Positions 25,824 to 33,884 of a stretch of 64,000 nucleotides of DNA are shown here, piece by piece; position 1 is the first letter of the stretch; each line of letters starts with the position of its first letter. The DNA comes from Halopseudomonas pelagia (GTDB lineage Bacteria > Pseudomonadota > Gammaproteobacteria > Pseudomonadales > Pseudomonadaceae). The notes beneath the pieces were generated by a model, which ran no database searches, had not been told where the DNA came from, and saw nothing but the letters and a program-made list of their open reading frames with translations. Position numbers and translations under genes: made by a program. The stretch lies in the NCBI RefSeq assembly GCF_009497895.1, contig NZ_CP033116.1, positions 4,278,001 through 4,342,000 of the forward strand, read 5' to 3'.

Positions 25824-27176
25824 TCAATGGTGGTCTGCGTGAGCATGCTCATCATCCACCGCTTTTTTCCGTGCTGACGATGTCAGGAATACCTGCTCGC
25901 CAATCGCAATCACGATCATGGCCACAACTGCCACGCCCAGCACGAAGGGATCTGAGTTCAGCTTGACCCAGACAAAGCCGCCGAGCGCCAGCAGATCCAG
26001 CATAATGGCTACTACCGGTACCCAACTCACGGCCTTCACATCCTCGCGCAGATAACGCAACACCCCCCAATGAATGGCGATGTCCATAATCAGGTAGAAG
26101 ATAATCCCAAGGGCCGCAATCCGGGAAAGATCAAAAAAGGCGGTCAGGATCAGACCCAACACCACCGTATAAACGAGTGTGTGCTTTTGAATGCTGCCCG
26201 ACATCCCGAAGTGGCTATGCGGTACCAGTTTCATTTCGGTCAACATGGCGAGCATGCGCGATACTGCAAAGATACTGGCGAGGATGCCGCCGGCTGTTGC
26301 CATCATGGCGATTGCCACGGTAAACCATACTCCGTACTCACCGAGTACCGGGCGAGCGGCGGCAGCCAAGGAGTAGTCCCGGGTTTCGATAATCTCGGCG
26401 AGGGACAGGTTACTGGCGACAGCGAAGCCAACCAGGGTATAGATCACCACGCAGGCGACAATGGAAATGATGATGGCGCGGCCAACGTTTCGACGCGGGT
26501 CCTTCACCTCGGACCCACTGTTGGTGATGGTGGTGAAACCCTTGAACGCCAGTATGCCCAGCGCAGTTGCACCCAAGAAGTTGCCAGCGACCCCGGTCTC
26601 ACCCGTGCTGGAAAAGTCGACAGCAAGACTGTCTGCCAACCAGACACCTACCAAACCGATGATCAAAATACCGGTGATCTTTAACACACCAATAAAAGAT
26701 GCAACGCCCTGAACCATCTGGTTGCCCAGCAGGTTAATCACAAATGCGGCCAGGATCAGTGATACCCCGAGAATCGGCACCATAAGTCCGCTCTCATCGC
26801 CGCCAAACAACTGCATCGTATAGGAGCCAAATGTACGGGCGAGAAAACTCTGGGCGATCACCATCGAGAAATACATCAGCAAGGCATGAAATGCGGTTGG
26901 TAGCCGATCACCGTATGCCTTGTGCAGATACATGCCAATGCCGCCAGCAGACGGATAGGCATTGGAAATCTTGATGTAGGAGTAAGAACTAAAAGACACA
27001 ATGACAGCCGCAGCCAAAAAGGCCAGGGGGAAAAGCGCACCTGTCATCTCTGCCATTTGACCTGTAAGCGCAAAGATACCGGCGCCAATCATGACGCCAG
27101 TGCCCAACATGACAGTACCTGCCAGTGTCAGGCTACCCTCGTTGTAATGCGTGGTCCTGTCTTGCTCCTTGCTCAT
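25824..27176 (-). CDS. APC-superfamily amino-acid-type permease with His-rich C-terminus
   Basis: This 450-residue transporter starts at 27176 (MSKEQDRTTHYNEG) behind a strong AGGAGG site; the longer frame upstream is ignored. It has about 12 transmembrane segments and the APC signature GTVMLGTGVMIGAGIFALTG in the first helix. It ends KKAVDDEHAHADHH, a His/Asp-rich cytosolic tail that could bind metal. It is embedded between copB and the Cu+ ATPase on the same strand with short gaps, so it probably belongs to the copper operon. Substrate unknown; amino acid, polyamine or a metal-amino-acid complex are possible. Confidence 0.8.
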   Translation of the reverse strand: MSKEQDRTTHYNEGSLTLAGTVMLGTGVMIGAGIFALTGQMAEMTGALFPLAFLAAAVIVSFSSYSYIKISNAYPSAGGIGMYLHKAYGDRLPTAFHALLMYFSMVIAQSFLARTFGSYTMQLFGGDESGLMVPILGVSLILAAFVINLLGNQMVQGVASFIGVLKITGILIIGLVGVWLADSLAVDFSSTGETGVAGNFLGATALGILAFKGFTTITNSGSEVKDPRRNVGRAIIISIVACVVIYTLVGFAVASNLSLAEIIETRDYSLAAAARPVLGEYGVWFTVAIAMMATAGGILASIFAVSRMLAMLTEMKLVPHSHFGMSGSIQKHTLVYTVVLGLILTAFFDLSRIAALGIIFYLIMDIAIHWGVLRYLREDVKAVSWVPVVAIMLDLLALGGFVWVKLNSDPFVLGVAVVAMIVIAIGEQVFLTSSARKKAVDDEHAHADHH

Positions 27177-27275
27177 ATAACCTCCTGCTAAATACTCATG
27201 ACCAGAATATTTGGACAGCAAGCAACCCGAGGTTGTTCAACCCGGGCCGCGCAGGCCCAATAGCGGTTCAGGCCC

Positions 27276-28025
27276 TTAAAAGGACAGTCTTGCGCCGATA
27301 ACGGCAAACCATTGTTCGGTGCCAGCTCCATCGGCTCTAGCAAAGTCAGCAGTGTCCCCATACTTGCGCTCATGTACGACGCCGATATAGGGGGAGAAAG
27401 AGCGATCTATCAGGTCATACCTCAGCCGCAGTCCGGTTTCAGTCGATACCAGACCTTTGCCAACACCAATCTCGCGATCCTCGCTGAATGCGACAGTTGC
27501 ATCGAAAGCGGCGGCCAGGATCCAGTAGTTGGTCAGCAACAGCTCGTACTCCGCATCCAGTTCAGCGGAGGTGTCTCCATCCTTGCTCACGTAGAAGTTG
27601 GCATCAATCTCAAACCACTGGGGCGCCAGGCCGGCAATACCCAGAACAGCATAGGTACGGTCTGGACCTTCCGGGGTGTCGAACCGGATTCCCGCTTTGG
27701 CATCAAAGAAATCCGAGACAGGTATCTGCCCTACCAGCTGATTCTCAAGCTTTTCATAAGCCTGCTCTTCTATGGCATATTCGCCTTTGGTCAGCCAACG
27801 TACTTTCAGATCGTCTGTGCCATAGAAGAAATCTCCACTCCATACACCCAGCTCTTCATCGTCATCACTGTAGCGGTATTCAAACTCTTCGAATTGAGCG
27901 CCCCAGACCTTCAAGGGATCCTTACGCGGGGTTGTGTCCTGCCTCCGCTCCTGGGCAAGACCCAGCGCGGGCATCATCACCAGACCGGTTAATGTGGTCA
28001 CCGCCAGAGACTTGAAAAAACTCAT
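27276..28025 (-). CDS. copB: Outer-membrane copper resistance protein CopB
   Basis: This 249-residue CopB/PcoB protein has a signal peptide (MSFFKSLAVTTLTGLVMMPALGLA). It then shows the conserved beta-barrel sequence: VWSGDFFYGTDDLKVRWLTKGE, AKAGIRFDTPEGPDRTYAVLG, LTNYWILAA, LRLRYDLIDRSFSPYIGVVHERKYG, and a terminal aromatic (LSF). It lacks the Met/His-rich N-terminal extension of plasmid CopB. Its ATG overlaps the copA stop by 4 bp. It is the outer-membrane partner of the CopA oxidase in periplasmic copper handling. Confidence 0.95.
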   Translation of the reverse strand: MSFFKSLAVTTLTGLVMMPALGLAQERRQDTTPRKDPLKVWGAQFEEFEYRYSDDDEELGVWSGDFFYGTDDLKVRWLTKGEYAIEEQAYEKLENQLVGQIPVSDFFDAKAGIRFDTPEGPDRTYAVLGIAGLAPQWFEIDANFYVSKDGDTSAELDAEYELLLTNYWILAAAFDATVAFSEDREIGVGKGLVSTETGLRLRYDLIDRSFSPYIGVVHERKYGDTADFARADGAGTEQWFAVIGARLSF

Positions 28026-29758
28026 GCCCCACCTCCTAATTTGACCGATTGCTCGCTCACGGCTGCCCTTGCAGTCTCAGGTCCGCCTTCAACAATAATC
28101 TTGCGGAACATTCCCGCCGCGGCGTGATAGGACAGGTGACAATGGAATGCCCACTGTCCGGGCGCATCTACCTCGGTCTCCATATAGACCGTAGTGCCCG
28201 GCTGAACACTGATCGTATGCTTGACTGGGTTCAACTGGCCGGCGCCAACATCCAGAATGGACCACATGCCATGCAGGTGCATGGGGTGGGTCATCATGGT
28301 TTCGTTGACGAATTTGAAGCGAACGCGCTCGCCGTACTGGAGACGGACGGGATCGGCATCCTCGTATTTGACACCATTGATGCTCCAGGTGTAGCGCTCC
28401 ATGTTCCCGGTGAGGCGCATTTCAATTTCCCGGGTGGCTTCACGCGCCTCAAAGAGTGGCTTCTGAGCTTTCAGGTCTGCATAAGACAGAAACTTGCCGC
28501 CATTGGCTGCCGTTGGAATCAGGCCACTGCCCTGAGCGTAGAAGGGATCGCTGGCACCAGTGTCAGCCATCGCTGATCCTTGACCCATGTTGGAATGGTC
28601 CATGCCGGCCATATTGGAGTGATCCATGCCCTGCATGCCGTCCATGCCGTCCATGCCAGCCATATTGGAGTGGTCCATGCCCTCCATACCGGCCATGCTG
28701 CCGTGATCCATACCTTCCATGCCGCCCATGTCGGCCATGGTCAGCCGGGCAGCTTCACGCAGTTCTGGCACTTCGGCTACCATGCCCATTTCAGGTGCAA
28801 GGGTTGCCCTGGCATAGCCTGAACGCCCCATGGATTCAGCAAAAATCGTGTACGCCTGAGCGTCTTTAGGTCGAACAATCACGTCGAAGGTTTCGGCAAC
28901 GCCAATACGAAACTCATCAACGCTGACGGGCTGAACATTGTTGCCGTCCGCCTGAACAACGGTCATTTCCAGTCCGGGAATCCGAATATCAAAGTACGTC
29001 ATGGCCGAGGAGTTGATGAAGCGCAGCCGGATTCGCTCACCCGGCTCAAAAATGCCAGTCCAGTTCTGCTCCGGACCCTTGCCGTTAATGAGGCCCGTAA
29101 AACCCTGCAGGTCTTCGACGTCCGCTTTCATCATGCGCATATCGCCCCACGCCAGGCGATCTTTCAGCGTATTCATAAAGCCTTTTTCAGCCGCGTCGGA
29201 AAAGAACTCCCCAACCGTTTGTTGCTCGCGGTTGTAATAGTCCGGCATCATTTTGAGATTACGCATGATGCGGTCGCCGGTATGCGGATGCTTGTCGGTT
29301 AACTGCACTACATAATCGCGGTCGTATCGAAAGGGTTCACGCCCCTCAGGCTCAATAACAATGGCCCCATAGGCGCCATCGGGCTCCTGGAAACCAGAGT
29401 GACTGTGAAACCAGTAGGTTCCCGACTGTGTGATGGGGAAGTTATAGGTGAAAGTTTCGCCCGGCTTGATACCCGGAAAACTGATCCCCGGGACGCCATC
29501 CTGCTTGTACGGAAGGATCAAGCCATGCCAGTGAATGGAGGTCATCTCATCCAGGTTGTTAGTGACCTTGATTGACACCTCTTCGCCTTCCTTGAACCGC
29601 ATAACCGGCCCTGGAGATTTACCATTGTAACCAATACCTTCTTTAACGAAGTCGCCGGTATCGATCTGTACTCGATCGACCGTAAGGCTGTATTCACCCG
29701 CCAGACCAATAGCCGGCAAAAGCAGGCCCAATGCGCCTGCCAAAAGAGCTGTCTTCAT
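28022..29758 (-). CDS. copA: Copper resistance multicopper oxidase CopA/PcoA
   Basis: This 578-residue periplasmic multicopper oxidase has the copper-ligand motifs SIHWHGLILPYKQDG, YWFHSHSGFQ, HPMHLHGMWS and FHCHLSYHAAAGM. A Met/Asp/His/Gly-rich repeat region (about 345-395, units like MEGMDHSNMAGMDG) is typical of CopA and binds many Cu ions. The N-terminus is a Sec-type signal (MKTALLAGALGLLLPAIGLA) rather than the usual twin-arginine signal of CopA. It is coupled to copB by a 4-bp overlap. It oxidises and sequesters periplasmic Cu(I). Confidence 0.95.
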   Translation of the reverse strand: MKTALLAGALGLLLPAIGLAGEYSLTVDRVQIDTGDFVKEGIGYNGKSPGPVMRFKEGEEVSIKVTNNLDEMTSIHWHGLILPYKQDGVPGISFPGIKPGETFTYNFPITQSGTYWFHSHSGFQEPDGAYGAIVIEPEGREPFRYDRDYVVQLTDKHPHTGDRIMRNLKMMPDYYNREQQTVGEFFSDAAEKGFMNTLKDRLAWGDMRMMKADVEDLQGFTGLINGKGPEQNWTGIFEPGERIRLRFINSSAMTYFDIRIPGLEMTVVQADGNNVQPVSVDEFRIGVAETFDVIVRPKDAQAYTIFAESMGRSGYARATLAPEMGMVAEVPELREAARLTMADMGGMEGMDHGSMAGMEGMDHSNMAGMDGMDGMQGMDHSNMAGMDHSNMGQGSAMADTGASDPFYAQGSGLIPTAANGGKFLSYADLKAQKPLFEAREATREIEMRLTGNMERYTWSINGVKYEDADPVRLQYGERVRFKFVNETMMTHPMHLHGMWSILDVGAGQLNPVKHTISVQPGTTVYMETEVDAPGQWAFHCHLSYHAAAGMFRKIIVEGGPETARAAVSEQSVKLGGGA

Positions 29759-29797
29759 GGATCACTACTCCCAACTGCTTGAATGCATAGAGATCTA

Positions 29798-29818
29798 CCC
29801 GACATGCAACATGTCGGG
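29798..29818. terminator. Perfect hairpin between the cupredoxin gene and copA
   Basis: CCCGACATG (29798-29806), loop CAA, CATGTCGGG (29810-29818): a perfect 9-bp stem in the 83-bp gap between the cupredoxin stop and the copA start. No strong T-run follows on the minus strand, so it may attenuate or stabilise rather than fully terminate. Confidence 0.45.
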
Positions 29819-29841
29819 CATTTATCTAGCTAGAAAACCGA

Positions 29842-30408
29842 TCAGTTAAAATTCACATCGCCGTACATGCCAGCCTGGTAATGGCCGGGAACGTTGCAGG
29901 CAAACTCGATGGCGCCTTTCTCTGCAAATTTCCAAATGATTTCCTTGTTCTCACCCGGCTCCAGCAACACGCTATTGGGATCGTCATGCTTCATGGAGTG
30001 GCCTTTGCCCATATCCATGTCCATGCCCATCATGCTGTGATCCATACCCATCATCTCTTTGTTCAACTTACCGCCCTGAATGACCCCGTGCTCAACCATC
30101 ATCATCATTTCGGCTTGGTGAGCCTCATGCATAGACGCCGTGCCAATATTGAACTCATGGACCAGGCTACCCTTGTTCTCAATCACAAAGCGCACGGTTT
30201 CACCTGGCTTGACGTCAATGGCTTCAGGCTCGTAATAATTGTCATGCATCACAACGTTAATGGTGCGGCTTGCATCAGAGGCATTGGCCGCCTCACCGAT
30301 ATTCACGGCTTTTCCGTGTCCTCCGTCGTGAGCTCCAGCCCCAAGAGCCAGAACCGAAACCGAAACCGACATAGCCATTGCTGCTACTGCAAATCTTGAT
30401 AAGCTCAT
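29842..30408 (-). CDS. Cupredoxin with Met/His-rich insertion
   Basis: This 188-residue secreted cupredoxin starts at 30408 (MSLSRFAVAAMAM), preceded by GGAGAGG. After the signal peptide comes AHDGGHGKA, then the blue-copper fold with ligands His (SLVHEFNIG) and Cys-His-Met (FACNVPGHYQAGM). Between them lies a Met/His/Asp-rich insertion of about 50 residues (AEMMMMVEHG, KEMMGMDHSMMGMDMDMGKG) that could bind several Cu(I). It is the first gene of the copA-copB-permease-ATPase strand run and is divergent from the two-component genes at 30609. Confidence 0.88.
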   Translation of the reverse strand: MSLSRFAVAAMAMSVSVSVLALGAGAHDGGHGKAVNIGEAANASDASRTINVVMHDNYYEPEAIDVKPGETVRFVIENKGSLVHEFNIGTASMHEAHQAEMMMMVEHGVIQGGKLNKEMMGMDHSMMGMDMDMGKGHSMKHDDPNSVLLEPGENKEIIWKFAEKGAIEFACNVPGHYQAGMYGDVNFN

Positions 30409-30481
30409 TAAAGCCTCTCCTGTTATTTGGCCCCAGTCAGGGGCTGTGGGCTTGCTGTTTGCAAGCACGTACGTCCAGATT

Positions 30482-30494
30482 GATGATTATCATC
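30482..30494. promoter_or_regulatory. 13-bp palindrome GATGATTATCATC (Fur-box-like)
   Basis: GATGATTATCATC is a perfect palindrome around a central T in the divergent cupredoxin/response-regulator promoter region. It resembles a degenerate Fur box but also overlaps other candidate sites; function unproven. Confidence 0.3.
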
Positions 30495-30503
30495 GTCCAT
30501 CAA

Positions 30504-30556
30504 CCTGAATCCTTTCTGAATATATCCAGCTGTTTTCTATTCAGGCAGAGTTCAGG
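30504..30556. promoter_or_regulatory. Two oppositely oriented response-regulator-type direct repeats
   Basis: CTGAAT-N5-CTGAAT (30505-30521) and TTCAGG-N5-TTCAGG (30540-30556) are each 11-bp-period direct repeats of the same core (CCTGAA on one or other strand), placed in opposite orientations between divergent promoters. The 11-bp period is what PhoP/PmrA-type regulators bind. They probably let the regulator at 30609 control both its own operon and the cupredoxin-copA operon. Confidence 0.5.
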
Positions 30557-30608
30557 TGAATCAGTGACACTCAAATCGACTGTGCTCAGATTGCGGAGGA
30601 AACAACTG

Positions 30609-31274
30609 ATGAGACTACTGCTGGTGGAGGATGACTGCTTGTTAGCCGAAGGGCTCGCCAGCCAGCTTGAGAAAGCGGGTTTTAGCGTGGACAGGACGCA
30701 AACCGCTAAAGAAGCCATCCTTCTGGGTGAGCAAGAAGACTATAGGGTGGGCGTTCTGGATCTGGGGCTACCGGATGGCAATGGTCTGGATGTACTCCGC
30801 AGCTGGCGCTCCAGCAACGCCAGCTTCCCAGTATTGATCCTGACGGCGCGCGGGGATTGGCAAGATAAGGTAAATGGCCTGAAAGCGGGCGCCGATGACT
30901 ACCTGACCAAACCATTCCGGACGGAAGAGCTGGTGGCACGGCTTAACGCCATCGTGCGCCGAAGTGAGGGGCGCGTTCACACGTCGGTGAAAGCGGGCGG
31001 CTTTGAACTGGACGAAAATCGCCAAAGCCTGAAGATCAAAGATGGCTCAGAGCATAGCCTGACCGGTACCGAATTCCGCCTGCTGCGCTGTCTGATGAGC
31101 CGGCCTGGTCAGGTTTTTTCCAAGGAACAGCTCATGGAGCAGCTCTACAACCTGAGCGAAAGCCCGAGCGACAATATAATCGAGGCGTACATACGCCGCC
31201 TCAGAAAATTAGTGGGAGCCAATACCATCGCGACACGACGCGGTCAGGGGTATTTATTTGATGATGCTGTTTAA
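30609..31274 (+). CDS. PhoP/PmrA-like OmpR-family response regulator
   Basis: This 221-residue regulator starts at 30609 (MRLLLVEDDCLLAEGL) with GGAGGAAA upstream; the longer frame to 30378 has no support. The receiver has acidic residues in VEDD, the phosphoacceptor in VGVLDLGLPDGNGL and the conserved lysine in YLTKPF. The winged helix includes SPSDNIIEAYIRRLRKLVG and RGQGYLF, as in PhoP/QseB proteins. It overlaps the kinase gene by 14 bp. It is divergent from the copper operon 29842-23240, which it may control. Confidence 0.88.
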   Translation: MRLLLVEDDCLLAEGLASQLEKAGFSVDRTQTAKEAILLGEQEDYRVGVLDLGLPDGNGLDVLRSWRSSNASFPVLILTARGDWQDKVNGLKAGADDYLTKPFRTEELVARLNAIVRRSEGRVHTSVKAGGFELDENRQSLKIKDGSEHSLTGTEFRLLRCLMSRPGQVFSKEQLMEQLYNLSESPSDNIIEAYIRRLRKLVGANTIATRRGQGYLFDDAV

Positions 31275-32601
31275 AAAACCAACATCGGTCAAGGGCACAC
31301 TGTTGGCGCTGTTGCTACCTTCGGGTATAGCCCTAATGGCAACCGCCTGGCTTGTTCACGGTATTCTATTGGAGAGAATGTCCTGGAACTTTGTTGAAAG
31401 TCGGCTGCAAGATGAAGTGGCCTTTCTCGAAACGCAGATACGCCAATCCGATGGCAAGATAGACACGTTACGCACAGGTGACTATTTCCAAGAGGTTTTT
31501 CACCATTCTTTCGCCATTCAGTCTCCAACCCAGACCATTATTTCACCCAGTACCTGGGAGACATTACTAGGCCCCTTGCTGCAATCAGATCAACAGGGCG
31601 CGATCAGAGTGCGTAAAACCTCTGCAGCCGGTGCGCCATCCGATGTCATCGCCTTTAGAAAAGCATTCGTAGTGAATGATCAGCCTTTAGTCGTCATCGT
31701 GTCCGAAGACATGGCAGCGCTGAAGGCCAGCCAGGCAGAGCTGCATGCCTGGACGGCGATTGTATCCATCATGCTGATTTTATTACTCGTGGGCGTTATC
31801 TGGATTGGCATCACCCTGTCTATGCGGCCGGTTATATCGCTCCAGGCTTCACTGAAAAAACTGCAAGGCGGTGAGGTATCGCGAATTCACGTCAAGGCGC
31901 CAGAGGAGCTACAGCCTCTAGTTAAACAGCTCAATCAGCTGCTTGATTTTCTTGACCGGCGCCTTGAACGCTCGCGGGATGCGCTCGCTAACCTGTCCCA
32001 CAGCGTCAAGACGCCGATCGCAGCGGTCAGGCAGATTCTGGAAGACACCAGTCGCCCGCTGGACGATGACTTGAGGCGCGAAATGGGATCGCGACTCGGT
32101 GATATCGACAAGCAACTGGAGGCAGAGATGCGGCGTAGCCGCTTTGCTGGACCCCAGGTCGGGAAAAGCGCTTTTCCGGTGAAACAGGCAAGGGATCTTT
32201 TATGGATGTTTGGTCGTTTGTATCCCGAAAAATCGTTCGAGTTAACTACAGATATGACGGAAGAACATCGCTGGCCTGTTGAAGAACACGACCTGAGCGA
32301 AATTCTTGGCAATCTTCTGGATAACGCCGGCAAGTGGTCATCAACCTTCGTCGACCTATCCCTTAGAGAAGACAACAAGCAGATGCTTATCGTCGTGGCT
32401 GACGATGGCACTGGCGTTGCACAAGACGCGGTAAGTGCGTTAGGTAAACGTGGATTGAGACTGGACGAGCAGACGCCCGGACATGGCCTGGGACTGGCAA
32501 TCGTTTGCGATATAGTCGAACGCTATAGTGGGCAGACACATTTTTCACACAGTTCCTTGGGTGGCTTAAAAATTGCGATCGTTTTCCACCGAAAAACCTA
32601 A
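31261..32601 (+). CDS. PhoQ/PmrB-like sensor histidine kinase
   Basis: This sensor kinase is about 446 residues, starting at 31261 or 31264 with AGGGG upstream. Two transmembrane helices (about 12-33 and 165-188) flank a periplasmic domain of about 130 residues, followed by HAMP, the H-box LANLSHSVKTPIAAVRQIL, the N-box LSEILGNLLDNAGKWS and the G-box PGHGLGLAIVCDIVERYSG. The H-box form LSHSVKTP is PhoQ-like, not CusS-like. It overlaps the response regulator by 14 bp. The ligand is unknown; location next to copA-copB suggests metal or envelope stress. Confidence 0.87.
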   Translation: MMLFKKPTSVKGTLLALLLPSGIALMATAWLVHGILLERMSWNFVESRLQDEVAFLETQIRQSDGKIDTLRTGDYFQEVFHHSFAIQSPTQTIISPSTWETLLGPLLQSDQQGAIRVRKTSAAGAPSDVIAFRKAFVVNDQPLVVIVSEDMAALKASQAELHAWTAIVSIMLILLLVGVIWIGITLSMRPVISLQASLKKLQGGEVSRIHVKAPEELQPLVKQLNQLLDFLDRRLERSRDALANLSHSVKTPIAAVRQILEDTSRPLDDDLRREMGSRLGDIDKQLEAEMRRSRFAGPQVGKSAFPVKQARDLLWMFGRLYPEKSFELTTDMTEEHRWPVEEHDLSEILGNLLDNAGKWSSTFVDLSLREDNKQMLIVVADDGTGVAQDAVSALGKRGLRLDEQTPGHGLGLAIVCDIVERYSGQTHFSHSSLGGLKIAIVFHRKT

Positions 32602-32753
32602 TGACAGATTGGAGTCACAAGTATGGTCATTACCACGAACGCAGCCAGCCCTTCAATCCAGTCCGCGTGCGGATGTCCATAGGAAGAAGCGTTTTTAAGC
32701 AAACCACTCTGTTGCGTCCATAGCCCACTGATCGCTTCGGACCGAAAGCCCAT
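32598..32753 (-). CDS. Possible 51-residue single-helix membrane protein
   Basis: A short frame starts at ATG 32753 (AAAGGGATGCG upstream gives a possible ribosome site) and ends at TAG 32598, overlapping the kinase stop tail to tail. The peptide begins MGFRSEAISGLWTQ and continues through NASSYGHPHADWIEG to a hydrophobic C-terminal helix, LAAFVVMTILVTPICH. I do not recognise it. It has charged-then-hydrophobic organisation and His residues but no homology evidence, so it may be chance. It occupies half of the otherwise gene-free 360 bp at 32602-32961. Confidence 0.3.
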   Translation of the reverse strand: MGFRSEAISGLWTQQSGLLKNASSYGHPHADWIEGLAAFVVMTILVTPICH

Positions 32754-32867
32754 CGCATCCCTTTGTCAAAGCTCATGAAGATCATTTACTCATCGCAAGA
32801 ACCGACTCATCCATCGATCAAAGGCAAAGACGCCCCTGAGGATGATCTTCGTCGCCAATGAAGACTA

Positions 32868-32896
32868 GTGTGGCGCAGTGTCTGTCACCGCCACAC
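32868..32896. terminator. Inverted repeat in the kinase-copZ gap
   Basis: GTGTGGCG (32868-32875) and CGCCACAC (32889-32896) form a perfect 8-bp stem. With a second small palindrome, GATCAC-TTG-GTGATC, near 32939-32953, it lies between the convergent kinase and copZ genes. There is no T-run; a weak convergent-end structure. Confidence 0.3.
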
Positions 32897-32961
32897 CTAT
32901 CTCTAAAGGATGCTTGATGTGCACGAGTCGTATTTCCTGATCACTTGGTGATCGCTTAGAG

Positions 32962-33156
32962 TCACGGCTTGGCCGGATACCCCGCCTCGCTTAGCGCCGC
33001 GAGAAAAGCGCTCTCCGCTAGGTCGCTATTAACCCGAACCTCACGCGCGGGTGGGTCGGTTTCAATGCGGGCTTGCGGGTCGACGTTCAGCAGCGCCCTG
33101 GTAACGGACTTGGCGCATCCGCCGCAGGTCATGTTTGGAATGTGTAAACGAAACAT
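32962..33156 (-). CDS. copZ: Copper chaperone CopZ (HMA domain)
   Basis: This 64-residue cytosolic metallochaperone is a single heavy-metal-associated domain. The start at 33156 (MFRLHIPNMTCGGCAKSV) is supported by AGGAG; the longer frame upstream is non-coding. The metal site is M-T-C-G-G-C, which carries Cu(I) to the N-terminal HMA domains of the CopA ATPase encoded upstream at 34325. It has its own MerR/CueR-type promoter (33189-33219). Confidence 0.9.
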   Translation of the reverse strand: MFRLHIPNMTCGGCAKSVTRALLNVDPQARIETDPPAREVRVNSDLAESAFLAALSEAGYPAKP

Positions 33157-33188
33157 CTTGATCTCCTGGTTGGGTACGGTGTCGAACC

Positions 33189-33219
33189 AATATGAGGTTT
33201 GACAGCATGGTAAGGTCAA
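33189..33219 (-). promoter_or_regulatory. CueR-type promoter of copZ
   Basis: On the minus strand: TTGACC (-35, 33219-33214), a 19-bp spacer and CATATT (-10, 33194-33189). The inverted repeat GTTTGAC/GTCAAAC (33197-33221) spans the spacer. The overlong spacer is the mark of MerR-family control, and cueR is the adjacent regulator. Confidence 0.78.
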
Positions 33220-33359
33220 ACACTTTTTAACGAATTTTTCCACTCCGCATTCAATGTTGAAATCCGTGCCCCAGGGTTTGAGAAGGATGACCATCAAAGA
33301 AGGATGGTCTCTGCTGGGTACGAGCGATGCTGAGAACTGAGATGCGCGCTCACCTGAGC

Positions 33360-33854
33360 TCACGAAAGAGCTTCCTTGGCGGCGCGGTGGCGTGACGAGG
33401 CGGGTGTGCCGACCCCAAACCGAGGCGCCCTATTTGGAGCCTGTGACCACTGTTCCGCTGCGGCAGCCGGTGCAGCTAAATCCGTAAGAATCGGGCAATC
33501 CGGGCGGTGATTACCGTGGCAGTGATCCGCCAGGTGCTCGAGCGTTTGCGCCATTGCTTGCAGTTCAGCAATTTTCGCCTTCAGCCCGGCAGCATGGGAG
33601 AGCGCCATCGCCTTGACGTCAGCACTCGCGCGGTCACGGTCGCGCCACAGGACTAGTAGTGCCGAGATCTGTTCGACAGAAAAGCCAAGGTCACGTGCGC
33701 GACGGATGAAGCGAAGGCTATGCACTTCCGGCAAACTGTAATGTCGGTAGCCAGCATCAGAACGAACGGCTTGCGGGATCAATCCAATCTGCTCGTAGTA
33801 GCGAATCATCTTCGCAGAGACGCCGGAGAGCTTGGACGCTTGACCGATATTCAT
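33360..33854 (-). CDS. cueR: Copper-responsive MerR-family regulator CueR
   Basis: This 164-residue MerR regulator has the N-terminal helix-turn-helix MNIGQASKLSGVSAKMIRYYEQIGLI. The C-terminal metal loop HCHGNHRPDCPIL contains the two cysteines of the CueR Cu(I) site. A tail of about 30 residues after the loop (RAPRFGVGTPASSRHRAAKEALS) is longer than in E. coli CueR. It lies between the glutaredoxin-like remnant and copZ on the minus strand, probably transcribed with the ATPase, and should activate the three TTGACC-19 bp promoters at 33189, 36931 and 42856. Confidence 0.92.
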   Translation of the reverse strand: MNIGQASKLSGVSAKMIRYYEQIGLIPQAVRSDAGYRHYSLPEVHSLRFIRRARDLGFSVEQISALLVLWRDRDRASADVKAMALSHAAGLKAKIAELQAMAQTLEHLADHCHGNHRPDCPILTDLAAPAAAAEQWSQAPNRAPRFGVGTPASSRHRAAKEALS

Positions 33855-33884
33855 CTTTTATCCTCCTAGGGAATTAATCAAATG

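Noticed and set aside
28580..28822. His/Ala-rich plus-strand peptide in copA
   Set aside because: It is the complement of the Met/Asp/His repeats of CopA; composition explains the repeated pattern.
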